From the NCBI RefSeq assembly GCF_900157385.1, contig NZ_LT717700.1:1284112-1348111 (forward strand): a stretch of 64,000 bases of DNA. Direction: 5' to 3'. Below, in pieces: positions 51,392 to 60,911 of this stretch (the stretch's first letter is position 1; each line of letters starts with the position of its first letter). Under the pieces are notes generated by a model, which was not told where the DNA came from, did no database searches, and worked only from the letters and a program-made list of their open reading frames with translations. Origin of the DNA: Mycobacterium terramassiliense. GTDB lineage: Bacteria > Actinomycetota > Actinomycetes > Mycobacteriales > Mycobacteriaceae. Both the position numbers and the translations under genes were made by a program.

Positions 51392-52909
51392 TCACACCGA
51401 ATACTTCTCGATCAGCCCGTTCTTGTAGAGCTTTCCGGTGTCGGTGCGCGGCAGCTGCACCTCGAAGGCGATCGACCGCGGGCATTTGTAGTGCGCCAGG
51501 CGGTCGCGCAGCCATGCGGTCAGCTCCTCGGAGAACTCATCGGTGGCGTCGGCCGGGTCGACGGTCTGCACGGCCGCCACGACGCGCTGGCCCATCTCGT
51601 CGTCGGGAACGCCGAACACGGCCGCATCCAACACCTTCGGGTGGGTGACCAGAAGGTTCTCGGTTTCCTGCGGGTAGATGTTCACGCCGCCGGAGATGAT
51701 CATGTGGTGGCGCCGGTCCGTCAGGTACAGGTAGCCCTCCTCGTCGACGTAGCCGACGTCGCCGACCGTCACCCAGCCGTGCCGGTCGCGCGACGCCGCC
51801 GTTTTCGTCGGGTCGTTGAGGTATTCGAAGGAATACCCGCCCTCGAAATAGATCTCGCCGGGCTGGCCGGGTGGCAGCTCGGTTCCGTCCTCGCCGAGAA
51901 TGTGGATCTGGCAGGCCATCGGCTTGCCCACCGAACCCGGGTGCGCCAGCCAGTCTTCGGCGCTGATCAGTGTCGAGCCGATCGCCTCGGAGGACGCGTA
52001 ATACTCGTCGATGATCGGCCCCCACCAGTCGATCATCTGCTTCTTGATCTCCACCGGACACGGCGCGGCGGCGTGCATCACCCGCTGCAGGCTGGACAGG
52101 TCGTACGAGTCACGAACGGCAGCAGGCAATTTCAGCATGCGAGTGAACATCGCCGGCACGAACTGCCCGTGGGTGACCCGGTGCCGCTGGATGGCGTCCA
52201 GCGTGCCCTCAGGGTCGAACTTCTCCAGCACGACCGTCGTGATGCCGCCGGCCTGCGCGCTCATCGACCACACCGACGGCGCGGTGTGGTACAGCGGGGC
52301 CGGGCTCAGGTAGACCGACTCCGGGGTCATCCAGAACTCGACCAGGGCCGACATCATCCCGGGCGCCTCGGCGGGCGGTACATGCGGCAGTTCGCGTTTG
52401 ATGCCCTTGGGCCGGCCGGTGGTGCCCGACGAGTACTGCAGCAGGTCCCCCTCGAGTTCGTCGTCGATGGGAGTGTCCGGTTGGCGGGCAACGCATTCGG
52501 GGTAGCGCTCCCAGCCGGGCAGGTCGCCGTCGGCGATCATCAGCAACTCGGGCAGCCCGTTCGGGAGGTGCTCGGGCAGCTGCGTGAGAGTGTCGCGCAG
52601 TGCGCCCGATCCGATGATGGCTTTGGCGTTGCTGTTGTCGACGATGTAGGCGGCCTCGGCCGCGGTCAGGTGGGTGTTGATCGGCACGTAGTACAAGCCG
52701 CTGCGGCGAGCCGCCCACATCACCGCGTGGATGTGCTCGTTGTTTTCCATCAGGATCGCGACGGTGTCCCCCTCCCGCAGGCCGGCCTGGCGGAACCGAT
52801 GCGCGAGGCGATTGGCGCGGGCTTCCAGTTCGTCGAAGGTGACGACGGTGCCGGACGGGTACAGGATGACGGCCGGTTTGTCGGCGCCGACGTGGGGACG
52901 AATCTGCAT
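51392..52909 (-). CDS. fadD4: Acyl-CoA synthetase FadD4
   Basis: 505 residues from ATG 52909 (MQIRPHVGADKPAV), aligning with Rv0214. ANL motifs: LQYSSGTTGRPKGIKREL, DEYYASSEAIG, TVGDVGYVDEEGYLYLTDRR, and the C-terminal Lys in TGKLYKNGL. Activates a fatty or related acid. The frame is open 21 codons further upstream without a better start. Operon with the downstream crotonase gene. Confidence 0.91.
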   Translation of the reverse strand: MQIRPHVGADKPAVILYPSGTVVTFDELEARANRLAHRFRQAGLREGDTVAILMENNEHIHAVMWAARRSGLYYVPINTHLTAAEAAYIVDNSNAKAIIGSGALRDTLTQLPEHLPNGLPELLMIADGDLPGWERYPECVARQPDTPIDDELEGDLLQYSSGTTGRPKGIKRELPHVPPAEAPGMMSALVEFWMTPESVYLSPAPLYHTAPSVWSMSAQAGGITTVVLEKFDPEGTLDAIQRHRVTHGQFVPAMFTRMLKLPAAVRDSYDLSSLQRVMHAAAPCPVEIKKQMIDWWGPIIDEYYASSEAIGSTLISAEDWLAHPGSVGKPMACQIHILGEDGTELPPGQPGEIYFEGGYSFEYLNDPTKTAASRDRHGWVTVGDVGYVDEEGYLYLTDRRHHMIISGGVNIYPQETENLLVTHPKVLDAAVFGVPDDEMGQRVVAAVQTVDPADATDEFSEELTAWLRDRLAHYKCPRSIAFEVQLPRTDTGKLYKNGLIEKYSV

Positions 52910-52975
52910 GCGAGGACTGTACCGCCGCGAAAGTTGACGGGTGTTAAGTGTCCGGTCGGGGCGGAGCCACACCCG

Positions 52976-54049
52976 TCACAGAACCTTGGAATCTCGGCGC
53001 TCCGGCAACAGCAGCGCGCTGTCGCCGAATTCGTGCCACAGGTAGCCGTGGGTGACGGCCTCGCGGTAGGCCAGTGCGACCAGGTCCGCGCCCGCGACGG
53101 CCTCCAGCAGCAGGAGGTGCGAGGCGCCGGCGTCGTGCCACCCGGTGATCAGGCCGTCGACCACCCGGCACGGGCGGTCCGGGCCGAGCACCAGGTCGGT
53201 GCGGCCGACCGCCCGGCGCACCACGCCGGCCGGGCCGGCGGCCGACTCCAGCGCGCGGGTCACCGTGGTGCCGACGGCGATCACCCTGGCGCCGGCCGCG
53301 CGCGCCGAGTTGACCATCCGCGCGGTGGCCGCCGGCACCTCGAACAGCTCGGGGGCCGGCGGCTCGCCGGCTTCGGCCGACGACACCCCGGCGTGCAGTG
53401 TGACCGGCGCGATGCCGATGCCGACCGAGACCAGAGCGGCGACCAGTTCGGCGCTGAATGGCCTTGCCGCGCTGGGCATTTCGGCGCTGCCGGGGCGCCG
53501 GGCAAACACCGTCTGGTAATAGCGCAGCGGCCATGGCCGCGGCACGTACGCGTAGCGGATCGGCCGTCCGTGCCGGGCAAGGTAGGTGACCACCTCCCCT
53601 TCCAGGATCACCCGCGCCGCCCACAACCGCGCGCCGTCGACCTCGGGCTCGGGGTAGGACGAGACGATGACGAGCGCGGCGCCGCCCGGCAGCTCGATGC
53701 GTTCACCGGCCCGGACGTCGGTGAGGTGGCCGGCCGCGTCGCCCGCGGGCCGCAACTCCACCACCCAGGACTTTTCGGCGTGTGCCGTCGAGAAGTGCAC
53801 CGCGATCGGCCGCCCGGCGCGGCGACCGTCGACCGCGGCGGGCAGGGTGGCCGAGTTGTTCACCACGAGCAGGTCACCCGGTCGCAGGTGATCTCCGAGG
53901 TCGGCAAAGCGCGCGTGGGCGACCCGGCCCGGGCGGGCGACCAGCAGCCGAACCGCGTCGCGGGCCACGCCGTGCGCCTCGGGCGGCTCGACCGCGTCGG
54001 AGCCCGGGGGGCGGCGAAAGTGCGTCCGCGGGCGCACCGCGGCGGTCAT
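52976..54049 (-). CDS. Divergent QueA-like protein (SAM:tRNA ribosyltransferase-isomerase family)
   Basis: 357 residues from ATG 54049, overlapping the SDR stop by four bases. Family features: ARDAVRLLVARP, HARFADLGDHLRPGDLLVVN near the N-terminus, RYAYVPRPWPLRYYQTVFA, and VIAVGTTVTRALES near the C-terminus. The canonical substrate segment PTAGLHF is MPSAARPF here, and the TLHVGxGTFxPV motif is replaced by TLHAGVSSAEAGEPPAPE. Because of these changes, and its pairing with an SDR under a SoxR-type regulator, its substrate may differ from queuosine-precursor tRNA. Confidence 0.75.
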   Translation of the reverse strand: MTAAVRPRTHFRRPPGSDAVEPPEAHGVARDAVRLLVARPGRVAHARFADLGDHLRPGDLLVVNNSATLPAAVDGRRAGRPIAVHFSTAHAEKSWVVELRPAGDAAGHLTDVRAGERIELPGGAALVIVSSYPEPEVDGARLWAARVILEGEVVTYLARHGRPIRYAYVPRPWPLRYYQTVFARRPGSAEMPSAARPFSAELVAALVSVGIGIAPVTLHAGVSSAEAGEPPAPELFEVPAATARMVNSARAAGARVIAVGTTVTRALESAAGPAGVVRRAVGRTDLVLGPDRPCRVVDGLITGWHDAGASHLLLLEAVAGADLVALAYREAVTHGYLWHEFGDSALLLPERRDSKVL

Positions 54050-54753
54050 GAGCGCGCCCCGGACACCACCGAATCGGCGGCGCGGTAGCGGCCCGCGGGC
54101 GGCCGGGTATCCAGCAGGTGCAGCAGCGCCGGGACTTTCGCTTCCGGCTCGGCGCGGTCGGAGATGTCCTCTCCGGGGAAGGCGGCCTGGTGCATTTCGG
54201 TGCGCATGTCGCCCGGATCGAAGGCGTACACCGCCACCGCTGGGACCTCCGCGGCCAGGATGGCCGACAGCTGATCCAGCGCGGCCTTCGACGAGCCGTA
54301 CCCACCCCAGCCCGGGTACGGCTCGAGGGCGGCGTCGGAGGTGACGTTGACGATCGTCCCCGCGTTCGCGGTGAGCGCGGGCAGCGCCGCGCGGATCAAC
54401 GCCAGCGGGGCGAACACGTTGGCCTCGTACACCGCCCGCAACTCGTCGGGCGGGTAGTCGGCGAGCGCCGGCTGCGGGCTGGGCCCCAGCCTGCTGGCGT
54501 TGTTCACCAGCAGCCGAAGCGGTCCGGCGCCGGTCGCGGCGGAAACCAGCGCGCCGCGATGCGACGCGTCGGTGACGTCACCGGGCAACGGGATCAGCCG
54601 GCCCGAATTCAGTTCGGCGACAGTGGATTTGAGGTCTGAGCCACGGCGGGCGTCGACGACGACGGTCCACCCCCGGTCGAGCAGCGCGGCGGTCAACGCC
54701 TTCCCGAACCCGCGGGAGGCGCCGGTGACGATGGCGACGTGAGATTGAGTCAT
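54046..54753 (-). CDS. Short-chain dehydrogenase/reductase
   Basis: 235 residues. Cofactor motif TGASRGFG, NNAS after the fourth strand, catalytic Ser in NVTSDAA and the YGSSK Tyr/Lys pair. NADP preference is likely from the DARRGSD segment after the second strand. It is the first gene of a two-gene leftward operon with the QueA-like gene and diverges from the SoxR-type regulator. Its ATG coincides with the predicted transcription start. Confidence 0.87.
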   Translation of the reverse strand: MTQSHVAIVTGASRGFGKALTAALLDRGWTVVVDARRGSDLKSTVAELNSGRLIPLPGDVTDASHRGALVSAATGAGPLRLLVNNASRLGPSPQPALADYPPDELRAVYEANVFAPLALIRAALPALTANAGTIVNVTSDAALEPYPGWGGYGSSKAALDQLSAILAAEVPAVAVYAFDPGDMRTEMHQAAFPGEDISDRAEPEAKVPALLHLLDTRPPAGRYRAADSVVSGARS

Positions 54754-54759
54754 ACGCCC

Positions 54760-54790
54760 ATACTGATAGTTAAAGTAAACTTCAAGTCAA
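54760..54790 (-). promoter_or_regulatory. MerR-type promoter with SoxR-like box for the SDR/QueA-like operon
   Basis: Read on the minus strand: TTGACT (54785-54790) as -35 and CAGTAT (54760-54765) as -10 with a 19-base spacer, the long spacing that MerR-family activators correct. The spacer contains the dyad AAGTTTACTT (plus-strand 54773-54782), the core of the E. coli SoxR site. Transcription would start about at the A of the SDR ATG (54753), giving a leaderless mRNA. Confidence 0.55.
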
Positions 54791-54819
54791 GTACTCGATT
54801 CGAATCCGGAGATGGCCAG

Positions 54820-55287
54820 ATGGACAAGCGGGATCTGTTCTCCGTCAGCGAGATCGCGCGGCGCAGCGGTTTTGCCGCCTCGGCGATCCGGTTCTACGAG
54901 GGCCAAGGCCTGATCACGGCGACTCGGAGTTCGGGCGGTCAGCGCCGATTCGAACGCCAGATGCTGCGGCGGCTGGCCTTCATCAAGGCCGCCCGAAACG
55001 TGGGCCTGAGCCTGGACGAGATCGCTGCCGCACTCGCCGCACTCCCGGACGGCCGCACCCCCACCCGGGCCGACTGGGCCCGGCTGTCCCGGGCGTGGCG
55101 CGCGCGACTCGATGACCAGATCGCCGGGCTGATCGCGTTGCGGGACAACCTCGACTCGTGCATCGGCTGCGGCTGCCTGTCACTGAAGCGCTGCGCCATC
55201 TCCAACCCGGGCGACGTGGCGGCGGGCGCCGGGGCGGGCGCGGTGTACCTGCCGAAGTCGTTGCGGCGGCAGGCGATCGGCGGCTAG
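54820..55287 (+). CDS. soxR: SoxR-type MerR-family redox regulator
   Basis: 155 residues from ATG 54820 with GGAG upstream. MerR winged helix ([25 protein letters not shown]), dimerisation helix, and four Cys in SoxR spacing (Cys114, 117, 119, 125; [12 protein letters not shown]) that bind a [2Fe-2S] cluster sensing redox-active compounds or superoxide. The operator and promoter of the divergent SDR operon lie 40 bp upstream. Its stop shares CTAG (55284-55287) with that of pckA. Confidence 0.92.
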   Translation: MDKRDLFSVSEIARRSGFAASAIRFYEGQGLITATRSSGGQRRFERQMLRRLAFIKAARNVGLSLDEIAAALAALPDGRTPTRADWARLSRAWRARLDDQIAGLIALRDNLDSCIGCGCLSLKRCAISNPGDVAAGAGAGAVYLPKSLRRQAIGG

Positions 55288-57113
55288 CTCGACTCGGCGA
55301 GCCGCTGCTTGAGCGCCTCGAACTCGTCCCTGACGCCGGTAGGCAGCTTGTCACCGACGAACTCGAACCACTCCTCGATCAGCGGCAGTTCCTGGCGCCA
55401 CTCGTCGGCGTTGACCGCCAGAGCCCGCTCGACGTCGGCGCCGTCCACGTCGAGGCCGTCGAGGTCCAGGTCCTTGGCGGTAGGCACGATGCCGATCGGC
55501 GTCTCCTGCCCGCCGGCCCGGTGCTCGATGCGGTCGACGATCCACTTCAGCACCCGGCTGTTCTCGCCGAAGCCCGGCCACAGGAATTGACCCTCGTCGC
55601 CGCGGCGGAACCAGTTGACGAAGAACACCTTCGGCAGCTTGGACTCGTCGGAATTCTTGCCCAGGTCGAGCCAGTGCTGGAAGTAGTCGCCCACGTGGTA
55701 GCCCAGGAAAGGCAGCATGGCCATCGGGTCGCGGCGCACCGTGCCGACCTTGCCCTCGGCGGCGGCCGTCTGCTCACTGCCCATGGTGGCCCCCATGAAC
55801 ACGCCGTGCTGCCAGTCGCGCGCCTCGGTCACCAGCGGCACCGTGGTCTTGCGGCGGGCGCCGAACAGGATGCCCGAGATCGGCACGCCCTGCGGGTCGT
55901 CCCACTCCGGGGCCAGGATCGGGCACTGCGACATCGGGGTGCAGTAGCGCGAGTTCGGGTGCGCCGCCTTGGTTTCCGTTTCGCGGATGTACCAGTCGTT
56001 GCCCTTCCAGTCGATCAGGTGATCCGGCTCGCCCTCGAGGCCCTCCCACCACACCTCGTCGTCGTCGGTGAGCGCGACGTTGGTGAACACGGTGTTGCCC
56101 GCGGCGATCGTGCGCATGGCGTTGGGGTTGGACTTCCAGTTGGTGCCCGGCGCCACGCCGAAGAAGCCGAACTCCGGGTTGACCGCGTAGAGCCGGCCGT
56201 CCTTGCCGAAACGCATCCAGGCGATGTCGTCGCCGAGGGTCTCGGCGCGCCAGCCTTCGATGGTGGGCTGCAGCATGGCCAGGTTGGTCTTGCCGCACGC
56301 CGACGGGAACGCCGCGGCGAAGTAGTACGCCTTGTTCTCCGGCGAGATCAGCTTGAGGATCAGCATGTGCTCGGCGAGCCAGCCCTCGTCGTGGGCCATG
56401 GCCGACGCGATGCGCAGCGAGTAGCACTTCTTGCCCAGCAGGGCGTTGCCGCCGTAGCCGGAGCCGTAGCTCATGATCTCGCGGGTTTCCGGGAAGTGCG
56501 TGATGTATTTGGTCTCGTTGCAGGGCCACGGCACGTCCTTCTGGCCCGGCTCGAGCGGCGCCCCCACCGAGTGCAGCGCCTTGACGAAGAACCCGTCGTC
56601 GCCGATCTTGTCCAGGGCGGCCTTGCCCATCCGGGTCATCACCTTCATGGAGACGACGACGTACTCGGAGTCGGTGATCTCCACGCCCAGCTTGGGGTCC
56701 TCGGCGCCGAGCGGGCCCATGCAGAACGGGACCACATACATGGTGCGGCCGCGCATGCAGCCGCGGTACAGGTCGCTCAGGGTGGAGCGCATCTTGGCGG
56801 GGTCCATCCAGTTGTTGGTCGGCCCGGCGTCGATCTCGCGCTCCGAGCAGATGAAGGTCCGCGACTCCACCCGCGCCACGTCGGACGGATCCGACAGCGC
56901 CAGGAAGGAGTTCGGGTACTCCTTGGGGTTGAGCCGCTTGAATGTGCCCGCCTCGACGAGCTGATCAGTCAGCCGCTTCCACTCCTCGTCGGAGCCGTCA
57001 GCGAACACCACCCGGTCGGGCTGGGTGAGCTCGGCAACCTCCTCCACCCAGGCCAGCAGGCCGGGGTGATTGGTGGGTGCGCTGTCCAGACCGGGAATGG
57101 TCGCTGAAGTCAT
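55284..57113 (-). CDS. pckA: GTP-dependent phosphoenolpyruvate carboxykinase PckA
   Basis: 609 residues from ATG 57113 with AGGAGAG upstream; the frame is open 25 codons more without need. Kinase-1 loop [12 protein letters not shown] with active-site Cys273, kinase-2 GDDIAWM, and the [13 protein letters not shown] segment. Interconverts oxaloacetate and phosphoenolpyruvate with GTP, the gluconeogenic entry step needed when mycobacteria grow on fatty acids. Orthologue of Rv0211. Confidence 0.95.
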   Translation of the reverse strand: MTSATIPGLDSAPTNHPGLLAWVEEVAELTQPDRVVFADGSDEEWKRLTDQLVEAGTFKRLNPKEYPNSFLALSDPSDVARVESRTFICSEREIDAGPTNNWMDPAKMRSTLSDLYRGCMRGRTMYVVPFCMGPLGAEDPKLGVEITDSEYVVVSMKVMTRMGKAALDKIGDDGFFVKALHSVGAPLEPGQKDVPWPCNETKYITHFPETREIMSYGSGYGGNALLGKKCYSLRIASAMAHDEGWLAEHMLILKLISPENKAYYFAAAFPSACGKTNLAMLQPTIEGWRAETLGDDIAWMRFGKDGRLYAVNPEFGFFGVAPGTNWKSNPNAMRTIAAGNTVFTNVALTDDDEVWWEGLEGEPDHLIDWKGNDWYIRETETKAAHPNSRYCTPMSQCPILAPEWDDPQGVPISGILFGARRKTTVPLVTEARDWQHGVFMGATMGSEQTAAAEGKVGTVRRDPMAMLPFLGYHVGDYFQHWLDLGKNSDESKLPKVFFVNWFRRGDEGQFLWPGFGENSRVLKWIVDRIEHRAGGQETPIGIVPTAKDLDLDGLDVDGADVERALAVNADEWRQELPLIEEWFEFVGDKLPTGVRDEFEALKQRLAESS

Positions 57114-57300
57114 CGAACTCTCCTGAATTCTTCTGCCTGCTAACCGGCATCTCTCGCTTGCGTACGCATTGCATATGTCGGCGCCCACACAACTGTTTAC
57201 ATGGTGGCGTTAACTACAGGTTATCGTGATCCACTTGTCGGGGAGGTCTCGGGCGGGTATAAGCCTTCTCACTACAACGATTCAGAAACAGGGTCCAACG
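57114..57300. promoter_or_regulatory. pckA upstream region with a TGCGTACGCA palindrome
   Basis: 187-bp gap between Rv0210 (stop 57301) and pckA. A perfect 10-bp palindrome TGCGTACGCA at 57159-57168 is followed on the plus strand by TTGCATATG. It lies about 46 bp upstream of the pckA ATG, a suitable place for an operator. The part near 57190-57300 is AT-richer and shows nothing definite. Confidence 0.35.
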
Positions 57301-58824
57301 TCACCCGGGATCGCCACTTTCGCTCCTTGAAACTGATTGGTCGGTATTGCCCTCGGGTTGGGATGTACCCGGTTCGGCCAGTTCTGCACGCACGGCGTCC
57401 AGCGCGGCCTGCACGGTGGGCATCTCCCGGTCCCGCGCCGCCGCGGCCCGCGCCGCCGCGATGGCGTGCTCACGCAGCTCGCTGTCGATGGCGCTGACCT
57501 GCTCGGCCACGTGCGCGTTCTCGGCCTCGTCGCGCGCGACCAGCGCGGTGCTCAGTAGCGATTCGGCGACCAGCACGCGGGTGGCGACCAGCTCCTCCAC
57601 CGCCGACTGCAGCGACGCCGTGATCTCGCCCGCCCAGCGGTCCAGCAACGCCCGGTCCCGCAGCAGGCCGCGGATGTGGACGACCACGAACGTGACCGCC
57701 AGCCCGACGGCGACGCACCCCGCAGCCCCCGCGGCGGCCAGGGCGGGGCTCAGCCGGGAAGTCAGCCCGCCCACCAGCCGGCCGAGCGTGAGCGCCACGC
57801 CGAGGCCGAACGCGGCGCCGAGCAGCATCAGCAGCCACGTCTCCTGCCGCCGGGATTTCAACGGTGGCGGCGGGGCCTCGACCGCCGGCAGTTTCTCCTC
57901 GGCGTCGCCGAAGGCGGGCAGCGCCGCCGACACGCCCAGCACCTGCGCGACGTCGGCCAGCTGGGTGGCGGTTCCCTGGCTCACCTCGGCCACCACCTCG
58001 CCGACCCGCCCGCGCGCGTACGCCTCGAAGCCCGGCATCTCCCGCCGGGACAACCCCGCCGCGTCTTCCTGCAACTCGCCGCGCACCGACGAACAGCGGT
58101 TGCGTGCGAAGTAGGACAACTGCACCCGGGCCTGCTGAATCTGGCCGCGCAGCGTGATGGTGCGCTCCGTTTTGGACTGCCGCCGCTGCCGCAGGGCCGT
58201 GCCGCGCTCCTCGCGCAGCGCGTCCACCCGGGCCCGCCGGCCGGCGCCCTCGGCGTCGCGGTCGAACCGCCGGATCACCGTCTGCAGCCGGGATTCCCAG
58301 GCGCGCAACCTGTTTCGCCGTGGAATGTCGGCGTCGGCGAGTTGCGCCGCGACGGTCTGCGCCAAGTCATCGACGTCCGGGTCGCCGAGGTCGGGCAGGG
58401 CGGCCGCACCGACCCACGGCACCCGGCCGTAGCGCGGCGCATGCGCGGCCAGGATGTCGCGGTTGGCGGCCACCACGTCGCGCCAGTTGCGGTGGACGTC
58501 GATCTTGGACACCACGCCGACGACGACGTCGGTGTGCTCGGCGGCGGCATCGAGCAGCGCGCAGTCGGAGGCGGTCAGCTGCGCCGCCGCGGACACCACG
58601 AACACCACCGCGGTCGGCGCGTCACCGGGTCCCAGGTCGCTCGACTCGACGAACTTGTGGTGAGACAGCCGTTCGCGCAGCGCCCCGACCACCGCGGTGA
58701 CGCCGGCCAGCCAGGGGCCCGTCACCAACACGACGTCGCGGCGGTTGACGGCCGGCGGATCCAGCCGGGGACCGATCGTCGTCACCAGCGCGTCGACCTG
58801 GGCGGCCGGGTCCTCGCCGCTCAA
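57301..58824 (-). CDS. Degenerate GTPase-like protein with membrane segment (Rv0210)
   Basis: 507 residues from TTG 58824, chosen because it overlaps the upstream stop (TTGA, 58821-58824) and GGGGGG lies five bases before it. N-terminal GTPase-like domain: P-loop position reads VTGPWLAGVTAVVG (no Lys), and G4 is VSKID. A predicted coiled-coil region (about 190-260) follows, then two hydrophobic helices near 330-385 (LLMLLGAAFGLGVALTLG) and a C-terminal helical part. This resembles dynamin-like membrane GTPase layout with a lost active site. Confidence 0.75.
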   Translation of the reverse strand: MSGEDPAAQVDALVTTIGPRLDPPAVNRRDVVLVTGPWLAGVTAVVGALRERLSHHKFVESSDLGPGDAPTAVVFVVSAAAQLTASDCALLDAAAEHTDVVVGVVSKIDVHRNWRDVVAANRDILAAHAPRYGRVPWVGAAALPDLGDPDVDDLAQTVAAQLADADIPRRNRLRAWESRLQTVIRRFDRDAEGAGRRARVDALREERGTALRQRRQSKTERTITLRGQIQQARVQLSYFARNRCSSVRGELQEDAAGLSRREMPGFEAYARGRVGEVVAEVSQGTATQLADVAQVLGVSAALPAFGDAEEKLPAVEAPPPPLKSRRQETWLLMLLGAAFGLGVALTLGRLVGGLTSRLSPALAAAGAAGCVAVGLAVTFVVVHIRGLLRDRALLDRWAGEITASLQSAVEELVATRVLVAESLLSTALVARDEAENAHVAEQVSAIDSELREHAIAAARAAAARDREMPTVQAALDAVRAELAEPGTSQPEGNTDQSVSRSESGDPG

Positions 58825-59882
58825 TAGGACCCCCCGGACAGCGAGCCACCGGCGCGTGACCACAGCCGGAGCGATCCGCGGGCGATGTCCGCGGCACACG
58901 CGCGCTGCAACTCGCTCACCGGGCCCCGGCCGTAGCGCTGCCAGCGCACCGCGCGCGACAGATGCGCGGTCCGATCAGCGCCGGGCTCCAGCCCGGCGGC
59001 GGCGACGTCGACGGCGGCCGCCATGCGCGCGAGCACCGTGTCGTCGCAGGTGAGGAAGCCACTGATCGCCGCGCCGGTGCGGCCTCGGGCCACCGCCAGG
59101 GCCTCCAGCTCGGTGACGGCCCGCAGCACCCGCCGATAGCGCACCCCGGCCCCGAGGACCGAGAGCCTCGTCAGGACGGCGTCGACGCCGCTGACGCGGC
59201 GCAACAGGGCGCGGACCTGCGCGGGTGTCGCGTCCCGCCGGGCCGCCGCGATCCCGAGCGCGGTGCCGAGCAGGTCCAGCGTGTCCAGCAGGCGCAGCCG
59301 CAGCGCGGACGGCACCGCCACCTCCGCGGCCAGGAAGCCGGCGAACGAGCCGTCGAGGCAGGTGGCGCCGCCCGGATCGGCGGCCAGCGCCCGCAGCGCC
59401 GCCCACAGCGCGCCATCCAGGTCCCGCGCGGCGGCCAGCGCGAGCAATCCGCTCATCGGCTCCACCGGCGCCCCCGCGAGCGCGGACAGCTCGGCGCAGC
59501 GTGAACGCGCCGCCGCCAGGGGGCCGGCACCGGACCGGCCGGACAGCGAACCGGTCAGGTCGGCCTTGTTGAGCACCGCCAACACCGGGCGCGCGGCGGC
59601 GGCGATCGCCTCGGTGTCCTCGGGCTTGATCACCTCGGCGGTGACGTAGACGTCAAGGTCGGCGGTGTCGGTCACCCCCGTCGCCGCGGTGATGCCGTGC
59701 GCGCCCCCGGCGAGGTCGAGGGCGCGCGCCACCGAGCGGCGACCGACCCCGCGGCGCCCGCGGACGGCCACGCGCAGCGGCGCGGCGCACCGTTCGGCGG
59801 CCGCCGTCAGGCGCGGGTCGGCGTGGCCGACGGCGAAGCGCCGCAGCTCGTCGACGAATATGTGGTATCCCCGTCCCGTCAT
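58821..59882 (-). CDS. GTPase-like protein (Rv0209), partner of Rv0210
   Basis: 353 residues from ATG 59882; ATG 59897 would add five residues. GTPase domain with G1 RGRRGVGRRS (Lys replaced by Arg), ITAATGVTDT around the switch region and G4 VLNKADL, which is intact. Helical C-terminus. Coupled to the next gene by a four-base overlap, suggesting a heteromeric pair. The 162-bp divergent gap to trmB contains the hairpin CCACC-GAAT-GGTGG at 59935-59948. Confidence 0.78.
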   Translation of the reverse strand: MTGRGYHIFVDELRRFAVGHADPRLTAAAERCAAPLRVAVRGRRGVGRRSVARALDLAGGAHGITAATGVTDTADLDVYVTAEVIKPEDTEAIAAAARPVLAVLNKADLTGSLSGRSGAGPLAAARSRCAELSALAGAPVEPMSGLLALAAARDLDGALWAALRALAADPGGATCLDGSFAGFLAAEVAVPSALRLRLLDTLDLLGTALGIAAARRDATPAQVRALLRRVSGVDAVLTRLSVLGAGVRYRRVLRAVTELEALAVARGRTGAAISGFLTCDDTVLARMAAAVDVAAAGLEPGADRTAHLSRAVRWQRYGRGPVSELQRACAADIARGSLRLWSRAGGSLSGGSY

Positions 59883-60044
59883 TCCTGCCCGTTCCATCCG
59901 ATGGGCGTCCGTTTGCCGAGCGGCCAATTTGGTCCCACCGAATGGTGGCATCTACGTCACCGAGATGCGAGCCACCGGGCTGCTACCAGCCGAAGGCAAC
60001 TGTTGGGTATCAATCTGGATCAGGGGCGGCTACATCGGCGGTTC

Positions 60045-60911
60045 ATGGGCCACGATGGACAAATGCATGCGCAACCCGGGGTCGGGACGTGTCCCGGCGC
60101 GCCGGTGGGAGTGGAGGCTGTCCTGGAGGCAGGAGGGGGAGCGGTCCCGGAACCGCCCGATTCGGACCGCACCGACCGGCGCCACCTTCCGGCCACCAGC
60201 TTTCGCTCGCGGCGTTCCGCGCTGTCGGGGGGCCAGCGCGAGACGTGGGAGCGGCTGTGGCCGCAATTGGGCATCGCTGTCGGCGCCGACCCGTCGGCGG
60301 CGCCCCGGCCCACGGAGCCGCTGGACACCCACGCGTGGTTCGGGCGTGAGGCGCCCTTGGTGCTCGAAATCGGTTGCGGTAGTGGCACATCCACCCTAGC
60401 GATGGCCAAGGAAGAGCCCCACATCGACGTGATCGCCGTGGAGATCTACCGGCGGGGCCTGGCCCAGCTGCTGTGCGCGATCGACCGCGAGCAGGTTGAC
60501 AACGTCAGGTTGATCCGGGGCAACGCGATCGAGGTGCTGGACCGCCTGATCGCGCCGGGCTCGCTGACCGGGGTGCGCGTCTTCTTTCCCGACCCGTGGC
60601 CCAAGGCCCGGCACCACAAGCGCCGGTTTCTGCAGCCGGGCACGATTGGTCTGATCGCCGACCGGTTACTCCCCGGTGGTGTCCTGCACGCCGCGACGGA
60701 CCACCCGGGTTACGCCGAGCAGATCGCCGAGGTCGGCGATGCCGAACCCCGGCTGCGACGCGTCGGGCCGGGCAGCCCGTTGCCGATCTCGGTCGTGCGC
60801 CCCACCACCAAGTACGAAACCAAGGCCCAAGAAGCGGGCAGCGTCGTGAACGAATTCATCTGGATAAAGGCTGAACAAGGCCGGACAAGGCCGGAAAAGA
60901 CGACGACATGA
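60045..60911 (+). CDS. trmB: tRNA (guanine-N7-)-methyltransferase TrmB
   Basis: 288 residues from ATG 60045, matching the start of Rv0208c; ATG 60063 is an alternative. Motif I EIGCGSGTSTLAMA, and the family signature FFPDPWPKARHHKRR with the catalytic Asp. Methylates G46 in the variable loop of tRNA using SAM. The N-terminal 50 residues are variable. Its stop overlaps the start of the NYN gene (ATGA), placing a tRNA-modifying enzyme at the head of the mmpL3 transcript. Confidence 0.92.
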   Translation: MGHDGQMHAQPGVGTCPGAPVGVEAVLEAGGGAVPEPPDSDRTDRRHLPATSFRSRRSALSGGQRETWERLWPQLGIAVGADPSAAPRPTEPLDTHAWFGREAPLVLEIGCGSGTSTLAMAKEEPHIDVIAVEIYRRGLAQLLCAIDREQVDNVRLIRGNAIEVLDRLIAPGSLTGVRVFFPDPWPKARHHKRRFLQPGTIGLIADRLLPGGVLHAATDHPGYAEQIAEVGDAEPRLRRVGPGSPLPISVVRPTTKYETKAQEAGSVVNEFIWIKAEQGRTRPEKTTT

